A DNA stretch of 64,000 nt, from the NCBI GenBank assembly GCA_949825065.1, contig OX463854.1, forward strand, positions 12,561,112 through 12,625,111, read 5' to 3'. Of this stretch, positions 47,666 to 59,044 are shown piece by piece (within the stretch, counting starts at the first letter, position 1; every line of letters starts with the position of its first letter). This DNA is from Odontocerum albicorne. Lineage: Eukaryota; Arthropoda; Insecta; Trichoptera; Odontoceridae. The notes under the pieces were generated by a model. The model made no database searches, was not told the origin of the DNA, and saw only the letters and a list, made by a program, of their open reading frames with translations. The translations under genes and the position numbers were made by a program.

Positions 47666-48928
47666 TCGAATCTCGATGGTGCGGAAAGAAGTATTCTAAT
47701 CTGGTTTTTCCGTACTTTTGATCTTATTTCTGGTTGGTTGAAAGAAATTATGAAATTATAATAGTATTGTACTTTATTAAATTAAAGTGTTTAACAAAGT
47801 AAAACAATCTGGATTTTTTTTTTTGAGAAAGAAACAATGATAGATTATTTTTTATTTTTTTTATTGTCACGCTAAAGAAGTGTTCCATTTATCGAGTAAA
47901 ATTTTATATGCCCACCATACCAGTGATTAATCAATTTGTGGCTTTGTATGTAAGGAACACAAGAGGTTAAGGTATTTTCATGGTTTGATCTGTATAAAGG
48001 ATATATTTGTATTGTGTGCCGAGAATTAGGAGCATGCCTTAGTTAGACGATGTCTTTGACAAACGAAACCTTGTCATAATTAAACAAATGAAGAGATTAC
48101 AATGCCCGGGACATTAGTGTAGATTGTGGAAATATTAGAACAGAGTGATTTATCAAGGCTGCTAATGAATGTCTTGAAGGGAAAAGGATTTTCGGTTGGA
48201 CCAAACGAACAATGACTTACTTTGTCACAAAGGGTACAGTTGTAACTTATTTGAGAAACTTGGTTTAAGATTATGTGTATGCTATAAATCATTAGACTTA
48301 TTTTATTCCATGAAAATTTGGGTACGTTTTGAACTCAAATGAATTAAATTTATATCATACGAGTATTACAACTCCTCTTTTTCGATATTTTTATACTGTT
48401 GTTGGTAAAATTGTGTTTTTTTAACTTACGGAAACAATCATTGATAACATAATTTTCTTAAATTTAATAACTTAGGAAACATAAAAGTTTTTTTTCAAGA
48501 AAAAAATTCTTTACGTTTATTAGTCAGTTTCGAGTTTCCCTTATCGTTTCTTTATTGCGTAAGTTCGATTAATATTTGATGCTGATTATATTTGACCAGA
48601 AACTACCCTATTAAAGACGCTGATTTGGTATCTTAAAAGGGTGGAGATAATGCAGCACCGTGTGATATAATAAGCATTCAATTTTCTGGCGGCATACTGC
48701 ATTGCAGTATTATTTTCAATAACGTATACTCCGGAAGGCGTAGTACACTGACATCATCTGAATCTTAGACTTACGAAAAACTTTTTTGCCTTAATCGTCT
48801 TTTTGATTGGCAGTTAGTGATTGCCAGGCTGTACTGCACGCAACAAAAGCATATTACAATACTTATGTTGTATTTTATAGTTTACTCACTATAACTCTTT
48901 TAGAACATATGTTTTTGAATTTCACTGC
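47666..48928. other. AT-rich sequence, nothing recognised
   Basis: 47661-47690 (aaggttcgaatctcgatggtgcgga) looks like a lone B-box patch of a SINE. No other feature. Confidence 0.35.
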
Positions 48929-49700
48929 ATGTACACATACATAACACCCCACTATCTCCCTGTCGGGGTAAACAGAAGGGACAGAGTCAAACTTTCCTGT
49001 TTCGAAACATATTTTTTGTCTCTTCTACATCCATACACCTTCTCATACAATTTCTGCAAGATCTCTGACTTTCTACGTTTTATTCTTTCAGAATATCATT
49101 CATTTGATCCAACCATACTTTTATTGATCTTCCTCTTACACGTCTTTTACTCACACTCACGAAAGTTTTGTCAATCTTTCTTCACTCATTCATTTCACAT
49201 GTCTAAAACATTTCACCGTGCTTTTCTTCATCTTCATTAACACATCAGCCTTAAGTACACACTCATCCCATATCACTTCATTCCATAGTCTGTCCTTCCA
49301 TATATATTCTTCTCAGTGCATGCATTTCAACAGTATTTATTCGGCTATTGGCAGTCTTCCACGTCCACAAATAACTCCCATTGCATCAAATTTTGGCACC
49401 AAAATACCATTGTGGCATCTTAGCAGCTTTTCATTCTCTTCGGTTCAACTTTTTTATGTTTAAGTGCCCCATTGACTTTGTTTTTTTTTTATCACTACGT
49501 GCCGTTCAATTTTGCTCTAAACTCTTCCATCATCTGAGAAAATACTAAAGCAGAATTTTTCGATTTGCTCTAATATTTCATTATTCACCCAAATATCGCA
49601 TTAACTTTTCCTTTCACACTTTTCTAATACCATTTCTTTGGATTTTGCTAAATTCATTCTTAGATCTTCCTTTTCGTGCCTTTCATAGAATTTAATGAAT
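48929..49700. repeat. dispersed repeat B, best copy
   Basis: The opening 'ccactatctccctgtcggggtaaacagaagggacagagtc' and the later pyrimidine-rich text parallel 59808-60260 (shared 'cattcatttcacatg', 'ttcttctcagtgcatgcatttcaa.ag', 'cttccacgtcca'). It is probably the antisense of a decayed retroelement, but I could not read a protein domain. Confidence 0.5.
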
Positions 49701-50316
49701 GTAGGGGTTTTGAATAATCAAACAGGGGCCAATAACATTTAATATCAATTAAAAAAATTACATTACTATAAAAACTTCCAATTCATGGTCGAGAAGTAAT
49801 TGAAATCGTTGTATGACGTAAAACAGGGACATGAAAAAAAATGGGGTTTCGAGCATGTCACCGGGAGTTTAAGGACAAATATTGACGTAACAGGTACTGA
49901 CCGCGTAGGATGCTATTTTCACCGACAACTTTACGTCACTCTGTCTTGAATAAGCTCTAAACAAATTCTCTTTACACTCGCTCTTAGCATTTGAGCAATG
50001 AATATTGTTTGCAAAAAAGCTTTCTCTGCAGCCCCCAGGTTGAGATAAAGGCTTTTACCAACTAGGTCATAAAGATTTATTCGATTATTATCAGACAATT
50101 CCGTGAACGTTAGGTCTTAGATCGACTTTTACTTATCCCAACATATGCACATATTGGTTCAAGTTAACCATGAAAAAGTTAAGATAAATTAAATTTACGT
50201 AGTCACCCATATCTATAATGAGGCTGAGTAAGACAAGGTGAATCAGTGAATGGAAAGAGAAAAATTTTCATACTACATGTAGGAAAGACTAGTATCTTAA
50301 ATGTTGTATGAAAATC

Positions 50317-50410
50317 GACCTTCGTGACCTAGTTGGTAAAACGCCTGTCTGGTTGGCTGGAAGATACTCTCATGGTAATAAGTCCGCCAGGTTGTACTGT
50401 ATAAAACAAA
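50317..50410 (+). mobile_element. SINE copy: tRNA head fused to LINE-like tail
   Basis: gaccttcgtgacctagttggtaaaacgcctgtctgg is the head with A box at 50325-50336. It is followed at once by ttggctggaagata..atggtaataagtccgcc..gttgtactgt. That tail also follows the head at 63050, where about 90 more bases and the B box are present. This copy has an internal deletion. Confidence 0.7.
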
Positions 50411-50619
50411 AGTGTAATAAAATACAATAAATATGACGAAAGTGTAATAAAATACATCAAAGCAAAATAGTAATTTCAATTAACAACATAATAAATAAAC
50501 TAAAAAAAACAACATTTTAAGATGGAATTTCAAAATTTACCAATCAACCTTTAAATGTGTTTTTCAATGAAATAAAAAACGCAATGTACTTTGGATGTGG
50601 CAAATAAATGGTATTTAGT

Positions 50620-50790
50620 TTAATCTATCATGTAAATGACCACTTAAAAACACATAATCTATAGTCTCGTCATCCAAGCCATACTCACAGCTGGAATCCT
50701 CCACGATACCCATTCTGTCAATGTGAATAGCAACCTAGCAGTGACCCACCGTCAAGCGACGTATGGCTGATATTTGTATCGTATTAATTC
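50620..50790 (-). pseudogene. non-LTR retrotransposon RNase H-end remnant
   Basis: The minus strand reads IRRLTVGHC (stop) VAIHIDRMGIVEDSSCEYGLDDETIDYVF. This matches the 'LTGHC..L.RMGI..DPxCxxC..ETxxHI' end of Jockey/R1-type ORF2 proteins. Short and broken. Confidence 0.7.
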
Positions 50791-51589
50791 TCATAATATT
50801 TAACCACAGTATCAAAGGGACCTATTGTTGGATTGATTCATATCTTGAGCCCTTATTTACACCCTTATTTCACGTACAAATCACAATCAAATATATAAAT
50901 AATATTTGAATTAAATATTATAGCTTATATTAACAGCGGTATTATTAATTGCAAGTAATGAAAAAATCTGTTTTAAATACTCCAAATTGAAAAATTACTT
51001 TCAATACAATTTATGTCTACGAAAATCAATATTTTCTCATTGAATTGTTAACTAAAACCTTCATTGATCTGCAAGTTTCAAAAGTCTAGGCAATTCCTTT
51101 TCAAATGAACCAATTAACTCACATGCCAGAACGTTCTCATTAGCGGTGTTTTCCCTGTGCAAAGACAGTAATAAGTATTCCATTTTATTCCCATAAACTG
51201 TTCCATTTCATCCCCTTCTTGTATTCTATTTTATACGCCTTGTTATTTGTATCTCCATTCCAAACAGTCACATCTCTATCTCTAGAGCAGGGTTCGTCAA
51301 ACTTTTTTAATTTAAGGGGTGGTATTTTTTCTGATAAAAAAACATGGAAAATTGAAATCTGATAATATTTTTAAATATTCCTGAAATCTAAATTCTTTGT
51401 TTCACTATGTATTTGTTTCACTGTGTATTTATATTTACTTAGAAGAATTTTATAAACTGATATTTGAAGTGTTTAGTAACCGTAGATTTTTGTCAAAATG
51501 GTGTCTGGCAGTAAAATGTCCATGCGTTCAATAAATTAATAAAGCCTAGTTCACAAATGCAAATTAAAAGTGAATGTAATCTGAACAAC

Positions 51590-51850
51590 GATGACTTTTA
51601 AGTACAGTGAAAAAAAGCACGCTGAGGAGGTATGGACATATTGAATGAACGAGTTATTACATAATCCTTGCTTGGAGAGTAGATGTCATGGTAAAGTTTA
51701 AAAAAATATGATATAAGTTATTTAATTAGTTTTGATGAAGGTAATGTTAAAAAAGGATAACCCTATGAGGCTCTATGGAAATTTTTAGGATACAGAGATG
51801 GCGAAGGGTCATGGTATGAAAATCCACAATTTTGTCTACTCTGCCTTACC
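51590..51850 (+). pseudogene. decayed LINE C-terminal remnant
   Basis: It parallels 21600-21760 (gaaaaaaagcacgctgaggaggtatggacatattgaatgaacg). Translation is broken by stops. Confidence 0.45.
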
Positions 51851-51950
51851 CAAAAAAATGCTTAAATATAGTATATGCCAGAATAGTTACAGGATGGGTA
51901 GGTGAAAGATTGTGCTATTGTATTAACATAGCTTATGATAGTTTTATTAA

Positions 51951-52231
51951 CCCTTTTAATCGCAGTAAATCGCGAAAAATCCCAAGCATTTTTTGGCAAA
52001 AAAAACAGTAGTTCATATTTTATTTTTTATCTCAGTTAATACTTAGTTTTAAAACCTAACGTTTTGTGAAGATGTCCCTTTACAGTGTACAATAATAAGT
52101 GATTAGATAAAAAAAAAAAATTTATTCTACGTAAAAATTTGTATGAAAACTTTGAAGCCGATGATCGGTCCCGTGGGATTTATCGCATACACCAGTTGGG
52201 GCCGATAATCGGCCCCGTGGGATTAAAAGGG
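51951..52231. mobile_element. piggyBac-like MITE, 281 bp
   Basis: TTAA at 51947-51950 and 52232-52235 flanks inverted ends cccttttaatc and gattaaaaggg. CCCTT ends with TTAA duplication are the piggyBac hallmark. Inside the right half, gccgatgatcggtcccgtgggat and a close relative 60 bases on form a subterminal direct repeat. Non-coding. Confidence 0.85.
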
Positions 52232-52444
52232 TTAAGGCAGATAATAAATTTAAGGTAATCCTCGTCAAGGTAGACCAGCAGAAACATTTATTTTAAAAAA
52301 TTGCATTAGTGCGAGAATAAATGTTATATGATACAAGAATTGAAAAAAAATAGCAGCAAGGTGGAGCCTTTTTTAAACCACAGTGCTTTGAACGCTTCAC
52401 GAATAAAGCGTACTTACTCAGGATAGGTACCAAACCTCTTGAGT

Positions 52445-52568
52445 GATGTCCAATGGCAACGTTATAGCTACAATGGTAATGTCCAATGGCAACATTATCG
52501 CTACAATGTTAACGTCCAATGGCAACGTTATCGCTACAATGTTAACGTCCAATGGCAACGTTATCGCT
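52445..52568 (+). repeat. 33-bp minisatellite, about four units
   Basis: Unit gtccaatggcaacgttatcg plus ctacaatgttaac. In frame it reads VQWQRYRYNVN on + and also stays open on -. Not related in sequence to the 33-bp array at 24668. Confidence 0.93.
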
Positions 52569-53366
52569 TTATAATAATTGAGAAAATTGTCAGGAGGAAT
52601 ATACGAGTATATACAATATTTTTTTACGATAATCATCGTTTACGAAACAACTCGACCATCCGCGATCATCACAGCCAAAAAAAACCAAGGTGACACAATG
52701 CCAGAAAGCACCAGTTTATTTTACATTTATTTAACAGCATACATTATGGTTTTCAAGAAAAAAAAAAACAATTTGCACGGATTTCTCCTGTTACACGAAG
52801 AGGATCGGCTTCTAGAGTTATCTTATTCGTTAGGAAGAATATCAGCCAGGATTCTTCTCATACTGCTACGCGGTACCGCGAATATATCCACAGTGTCCTT
52901 AGTTAGTTCAATATATCTATACTACGCGTGACTGAGTGTTTAGCCATGATATTCGTCCTGTAAGTTGATATGTATAACAGGGGGTGATTCCTTGCAAGGC
53001 TTTATTTATTAGGTACATATCAACATAGTACTTCTAGAATCGTGGGACAGTTAAAGCAACCTTGAAAATCCTTCAGTTGGAATATCGCAATAGATTCTTG
53101 CCTTCTTTTGAGGCTTCTATGGTTACACGCCGTGAGAAGTTCGACATGGTGAGCATATTTTGGAAAATCACCCATTGTTCTGTACCATAGATATCTGAGG
53201 ATTTTTTCTGTGTTATCACTCACCCACCTTTTCGTCCCAACTTCGCTCCTAGTTATTATTTTTGATTTCCAAAACTGAAATCCGATTTACATGTAAAAAA
53301 ATCTATAAGTGACAAATATGTGATCTCTATTATTTTAAATAATTTTTATAACAAAATTTCAGAATA

Positions 53367-53935
53367 CGAGGCATATCCAGAAAGTAAGTGTACTGAATTT
53401 TTGTAGGTTACAATTTTTTTTATTTAAACAAAAAAAATACGTGGTTACCGTAGTACATATGTAAGCTATTTTTCGAAAAAGTCGCCATTCCTCTCAATGC
53501 AGGTGGTGAAGCGGGATATCAACTTTTTGATGCATTTCTCGAAGTAGTTTCCCGCCAACCCCTCCGTCCAATTCTCCACTTCCTTCTTTACCTCCTCAAC
53601 GGTTGAAAACCTTGTTCCACCCATGTGCAGCTTCAGGGAGGTAAATAGATAGTAATCTGAAGTTGCTAGGTCAGGGGAATGCGCGGGATGGTTAAGGACA
53701 TCCCATTTAAACGAGGCGAGCAGTTCCTTCGTGTGTGGTCTGGCATTGTCGTGCAGCAGGCAGACTCCCTTTGTCAGCATGCCTCTCCTCTTGTTCTGAA
53801 TCGCCCTACGCAATTTTTTTAGGGTCTCACAGATTCTTGCAGTATTGTCGCGTTGACACTTCTCAACGTACTGACCTCGAACGAGTCTCGTTGCGGAGGG
53901 GAAGGGTCAGGCTACACGGAAGTGTAGCCAACATG
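53367..53935 (-). mobile_element. truncated mariner element
   Basis: One end is present. After TA (53365-53366), cgaggcatatccagaaagtaag is a mariner-type terminal repeat. The minus strand then holds the C-terminal part of the transposase. Homology fades near 53885-53935 and no second terminal repeat is seen, so the 5' half is missing. Confidence 0.85.
53466..53885 (-). pseudogene. mariner transposase C-terminal fragment
   Basis: The minus strand reads QRDNTARICETLKKLRRAIQ, then LLHDNARPHT (second catalytic Asp), HPAHSPDLATSDYYLF (third Asp) and an end in NGDFFEK. In mariner the second and third Asp are separated by 34 residues. Here only 30 lie between them, and the gap falls just after ARPHT, so four residues are lost in frame. 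The DNA-binding domain and first catalytic Asp are absent. It is inactive. Confidence 0.9.
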
Positions 53936-54177
53936 TCGAAAATAAAATCCATCTGGTCGAGAGAGCCTCAGTACACTTTCTTTCTGGATACGCATAGTTT
54001 GTATTAATCATTTCTCAAAAATGTATTTTAATCGTTCTTAACAAAAGATTAAACTGCAGTGTGACTATATCATACAATACTTTTTTTAATTCTTTCATTC
54101 TATCACCTTTTTTTCATCCTTGGCAAGAAACTTTTGGATCTTACTATGATTGTATGTCATCATCATCATCATCATTG

Positions 54178-54450
54178 TCAACCAGGGTCGATCCACTGCT
54201 GGATGAAGGTCTCCCCAAGTTGACTCCAAATAGTTCGGTTTTTTCCTCGTTGATGCCATGTGATGCTGCCATGTTTCCTGATTTCATCTATCCAGTGTAC
54301 CTTCGGTCTTCTTCTGGGCCTCTTTATGCCTCTTGGGTACCATTGGATTATTTCGGATGTCCATCGGGAGTCTGACATTCTAGCTACGTGTCCGGCCCAT
54401 TGCCATTTCATTCTTTTGCACACCTTTATAACGTCTTCTACCTTTGTCAT
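54178..54450 (-). pseudogene. RTE LINE C-terminal segment
   Basis: VIKVCKRMKWQWAGHVARM, then IIQWYPRGIKRPRRRPKVHW and a final WIDPG. This is the zinc-free C-terminal block after the RT. A stop separates it from the upstream text TLTVKNTQKLQTAQRGMERCM at 54460-54570. Confidence 0.88.
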
Positions 54451-54820
54451 ATTGCGAATTCAGGTGTTTGGTTTACGGTATCTTTTAGTATATCCCAACA
54501 TGCATCTTTCCATGCCCCTTTGTGCGGTCTGGAGCTTTTGTGTGTTCTTTACTGTGAGCGTCCGCATGTCTCGCAGCCATACGTAAGTACTGGAAGAATG
54601 CACTGGTTTTAAACCCTTCGCTTCAAGGATATTGGGAGATTACTTTTGAAGATGTTGTTCAAACTTCCAAATGAGCTCCACGCTATTTATGTCCTTCGTG
54701 CTATTTCCTCTGATATGCCACCTACAAAGGAAATAAGTTGGCCCAGATACACATATTCCTGGAGAAGTTCTAGCGGCTTTCCATCTACGTTTATTGGTTT
54801 GGGGGTAGCGAAGCCGTTCA

Positions 54821-55225
54821 TCATATATTTGTTTTTGAAATAAACATTTTTAAACCAATCTCTTTGCTGACCTCTACCAATTCTTGCAATTGGTGCTGAA
54901 GATCATTCGGGTTTTGTGAAAATATAACTGTATCATCTGCATATCTCAAATAGCTCAGGTATTTTCCATCAATCACCAGGTCTTTATTTTCCCATTCTAA
55001 TTTATTAAATATGTATCCAAGTGTAGCTGTGAATAATTTTGGGGAAATAGTATCTCCTTGACGAACTCCCTTACCGATTCGGAAGGTTTTCGAGGATTTG
55101 TGGAGATGTATTTTTGCTGTTGCATCCTTATAGATGTTATTGAACAACTGAATGTATGCTGTATCAATGCCTTGTGTCTTTAGTAATGTGATTGTATGTA
55201 TGTGTCTATATATAATATATTCCAC
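54821..55225 (-). pseudogene. RTE reverse transcriptase segment with YADD box
   Basis: 134 codons: QGIDTAYIQLFNNIYKDATA, then GKGVRQGDTISPKLF at about 51-65, and YLRYADDTVIF with the catalytic YADD at 95-98. The fingers domain and the endonuclease are missing. The catalytic pair Asp-Asp is intact. Downstream text continues in frame-broken form to the next entry. Confidence 0.9.
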
Positions 55226-55229
55226 AACT

Positions 55230-56565
55230 GCTTCTAAATAAATTCAAATTGAATGATGTTGGGAAATATGTTCGTCAGATACAATTTTATTCGCCAAACT
55301 TTTGACACATGTAATGCTGCTTTTGATGTTAGGACATATACGAGTATTTATCTTTTTACGACATATACCATATTGTAAAATGATAAATCCAACCTAGTGA
55401 GCAGCTAGTTTAAAAAACCTCTATTTTCTTAATGAGGACATATTAAAATTTTAGCATTTATATATGCCAGTAAATTTAGATTTCCATTATAAAATACGGC
55501 TCAACACATTCCTTTAAAACTGTTATGAAACATAAATGCTTATTTTGCTTCTATTTTCAATGCTGGATACTCAAGTTCAAAAACCTTTTCTAGATTTATT
55601 TTCATATATATTACAGACAACGTTACATTTTAATATTATAGTATATCGTTAAATATATGTATTTTTTCAGTCGTCCGTCATAAAGTTACGGAAAAGTCAA
55701 TATAAATAAATGTTTTTGTCAGCGCAGTAGTCTAGTCGTAATCATTGACTAACACCCCGTTATCCATATTTGATTCCCATTAAATTCACTTTTGTATTGA
55801 ATATACTTTTAGAACTATTTTCATCAGAATTTATTGTTATATCTCGTCGCAAATGTTCAGTGGTTCTCCAAACACAAGCAGATATTGTTCAGCGGTTCTC
55901 CGAACACAAGCAGATATTGTCTTTTAACTGTTCCAGTTTACATGCTAATAATTTTTCATTTTGTCTTTTTTAGTCACGCTGTTAGATTCGAGCACTTGCT
56001 AATATATCATAGTATTTTCAAAAAGCTAATTAAAGTACGTCTCATTTTATTGGCATAGTGCATTTTTGTGATTTTGCATAATCCTTTTTCCAATCAACGA
56101 TACTCTAAACTGGTCATTGAAGACCTTTTTACTTTTTCTTTCTTTAGCTTCTTTGTAAGAAACTCCGTACTGTGTAATGATATAAAATAAAATATTCAAT
56201 GAATCTAAAGAAACTGGCTGGTAAAAATCTTAAAGTCTTATTTCAACACGAAGCAGTGTTTTATAACTTTGTTATCATTTGCAAAACATTGTTATCGATC
56301 TAAAAAGGCGGTGGATTATGATAAAGCTTTAACCGTTGCTGATTCTGTGACGTGGAACAGTCTACCTCTTAGCGCTTGGTGTATGAGTGGTGTGTGCAGC
56401 TTTAGGAAGCACTTAAAACCATTTTTTTGTGAGGTATAATAAAAAACATGAGTGGGGTTAAAATCCTTTAGGGTAAGGGCATCTTGAGAATAATTCGCAA
56501 ATTAAACAACGCTAAATAAAATGTCCTTTTATTATTATTTTAGTTTGAATATAATTTGTAATTTG
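55230..56565. other. AT-rich sequence with one 32-bp duplication
   Basis: 55856-55920 carries two units of tcagtggttctccaaacaca..gatattg 32 bp apart. 55725-55780 (agcgcagtagtctagtcg.. attcccatt) may be a weak SINE relic. Confidence 0.45.
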
Positions 56566-56965
56566 TTTTATCAAACACTGTTTTTTACGCTTTGTAACGG
56601 TATACCCTACTGGTTTCAAGGTTTTCACCTCATCATCAGTGAAGCACAAAAACACTGAATTATGTTTGAACTAGTGCCGACACTTCTAACGGTACACGGT
56701 TAGGGATTGTGGGTGGAGGGAGGCTGGTTTCTTATTTCGTATGTCCCGAACCCGATTTTTTACCGTAGCTATTTTTTGATGAAAATATATCATGCGAAAT
56801 AAAAAAAAAACAATTCAGTCTTGTTTAAGCTCCGCTGATGATGAGTGAAAACCTTGAAACCGATAAGGTTATACTGTTACACAAACTGGAATAAACAGTG
56901 TTTGATAAAACAAACTACAATGCTTTTAAATCTCTACAATGTTAAAGCCTTAACTTTAAATAATA
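56566..56965. mobile_element. foldback element, family F, copy 3, with long loop
   Basis: The left arm tttatcaaacactgttt..cctcatcatcagtg (56568-56642) and right arm gctgatgatgag..cagtgtttgata (to 56907) enclose about 190 bases of unrelated sequence. The tail (tctctacaatgttaaagcctt..) follows. It has the largest loop of the family. Confidence 0.85.
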
Positions 56966-57583
56966 TGTTTGAATATAATTTGTTTTCAGAATATCAGTGT
57001 TAACTTCAAATACATTTTACGAAGAACAGTGTGTTTTAATCCATACATTATTTATTTTTTCAACTAAATTTGAAAGCACTGCGGCTTCCTAAATATGGAA
57101 TGTCTATAATTTGTAACTGTTTGGCAATCTCTGTTTGAAAGCATTCGTCTCGCAAATAATGTAATTTCATCTCGCTCTTGCGCTTTCTCGCTGAATTATT
57201 TAGTGGTTGCCTGAAAAAATGGAGATGTAATATATTTTTAAAAGTCCATTTCAGTTGAATTTCAAATTAAAAGCAAACCGAATACCAAAGTGGGACTGAA
57301 ATACGCATTTTCCTTTAGCGTTTTTGCACGAACCCGTTCATATAAGCCACTAATGGGGGAATATACAGAACATACTCGTATCTTTGTAAATAAACCAGTG
57401 TTTGACCCTTTTTGTCGTTTTATTTTCAAAGATAATTGTGACGACTGGGAGATTCGTGTTCGATTCCCTACGGTACCCAAAAAAGAAATTTAAAAAAAAC
57501 AGAGGTGAGTATGGTAAGAGCGTTCGCTTGGTTGTAATACGTATACACTCTAGATGTGAGGGAATATTCTTCCATTGTTGTAG
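56966..57583. other. AT-rich sequence, nothing firm
   Basis: 57430-57475 (gacgactgggagattcgtgttcgattccc) has a B-box-like patch. No gene. Confidence 0.35.
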
Positions 57584-58137
57584 TATAAATAAATAAATAA
57601 TAATAAATAAATACAGGTTTATTGATAGCAACATAGTATGTATATAATACATTTACATATATATCAAGAACACATTAAAAAGAGAATACATTAAAAAACA
57701 GAAGCTATCAAAAGGTCTGGGCTTATCTAATAGCATACCCCCGGCCATGGTACACCCCACCAATATAAGGCGAGCCCAGTCACGGGGACACCAGATTTTT
57801 TCAGCCCACACCCTTGAACATGTAGAACAAGAAGAAAAAAAAACACAGAAAATAAATAGATGACAAAAAAAATACATTCAAGAGAGAATACATTTAAAGG
57901 TCCGGGCTCATCCCACAAACATTCCCCCGGCCGAGATATATCCCACCAATATAGGGCGAGCCCGACCGAAGGGCATCGGGGCGCTTCCAGCCCACACCCC
58001 ATGTCTAGATTAAAAGAATAAAAACAAAAACGAATGTCAGAAAACAAAATATAAAGTAAACTCAGGTTAACTATCAGCAAGAACGAAAAAAAGAAAAGCC
58101 TCAAAGGAGTCCACATTTTATAAATGTAAATTGACAA
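57584..58137 (-). mobile_element. 3' UTR of a non-LTR element, family G, copy 2, internally duplicated
   Basis: The minus-strand 3' end is the aataa-rich tail at 57584-57610. The module 'cccacacc..gggctcgcc.tatattggtggg..ggccgggg..gggctcatcc..aggt' occurs twice in tandem, at about 57705-57820 and 57895-58005. One module is present at 47466-47550. The long frames here (up to 136 codons) are Trp/Gly-rich read-throughs of this repeat. Confidence 0.75.
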
Positions 58138-58404
58138 ATGACAAATGGGAAATGATGTTCACACACAAAAAAAAAACACGATACAATACATTGAAAAAGT
58201 TAAGCAGTAATATAAGAATGAATGAGAAGATCACGCACGCACAATCCCCGATTCACCATCAGCGAAAAGATAGAAAAGAAAGAAAGAAAAAAAAGCAAAT
58301 AAGAGACCTATTAACCACTAAGAAACCTATTAACCACCCAGAAGATAACACTTTAGAGCTGCTTTCATCAAGAATCTCTACTTTCATCAAGAAGACTCGA
58401 TAAG

Positions 58405-59044
58405 ATTTAGATATTTTTAATACAAGTATATATATTATTTGCCAGAGTATCACAACAATATTTCAATAGCTTCTAACATTGTGCTCTCTTGTATTAATAT
58501 GAATAATTCAGTGTAAACGAAACATACAAGGACAATACTTTGCCTCTGGAGTTGAGCAACCCTGTATCAGTATATGGAAGGTCTCGATTCTGCAAAGCAA
58601 CTTGCATCTCGTTCTACAAGTGACCCGATGTGTTTTTAAAATCTTAAGAGCTACTCATATAATTCTCGAAAAATCAAATTCTTCTTGTTTTATGTAAACG
58701 TTGTTCCACTACTATAAAAACAAATCTTAGCCTGTTTACCACTATAAAATAAGTGTTCCACAATTACGTATGTCTACTTTTTGGCTAAATTTGGCCATAT
58801 TTTATAATATACATACATACATGTACATTGAATTGACATTTACATATTAATGTTAAATAATTTTGTACAATGAATTTGTTATTACTCTTTTTATTATTAC
58901 TACTGCTTTTTGTATCACCATGTTAAATTAAGATAAAGTTCTGTGTTTTTGTCAATAATTTTAAGTTCTTGCATACATTATCATATGTGCATTTGTGTAT
59001 AAAAGACACTGTTGTGTCGTAAATTTAACAAATAAATAAGTAAA
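58405..59044 (+). mobile_element. 3' end of a non-LTR retrotransposon, copy B
   Basis: Same 3' UTR as copy A (21975-22430): 'atttagatatttttaata.aagtatatat', 'tttgcctctggagttgag.aaccctg.atcag', 'tctgcaaagcaacttgcatctcgt', 'aagacactg.tgtgtcgt'. It is interrupted by extra sequence at 58680-58900 and ends in an aaataaataa tail. No coding part. Confidence 0.8.

Larger units (their letters stand above)
54157..55228 (-). mobile_element. RTE-type LINE, 5'-truncated
   Basis: On the minus strand, reverse transcriptase is followed by the RTE-typical C-terminal block and, after the stop, a short gat-repeat tail (54158-54177), as RTE-clade elements often have. Coding is interrupted by a few stops and frameshifts near 54480 and 54830, so it is dead but relatively young. 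Confidence 0.88.

Noticed and set aside
51288..51320. cagggttcgtcaaactttttt, resembling a hAT end (cagtggttctcaaactttt type)
   Set aside because: I found no matching inverted end or 8-bp duplication downstream, so it may be a solo relic or chance.
57653..58137. Trp/Gly-rich frames of 74 and 136 codons
   Set aside because: They are translations of the duplicated 3' UTR module of a non-LTR family, not a protein gene.
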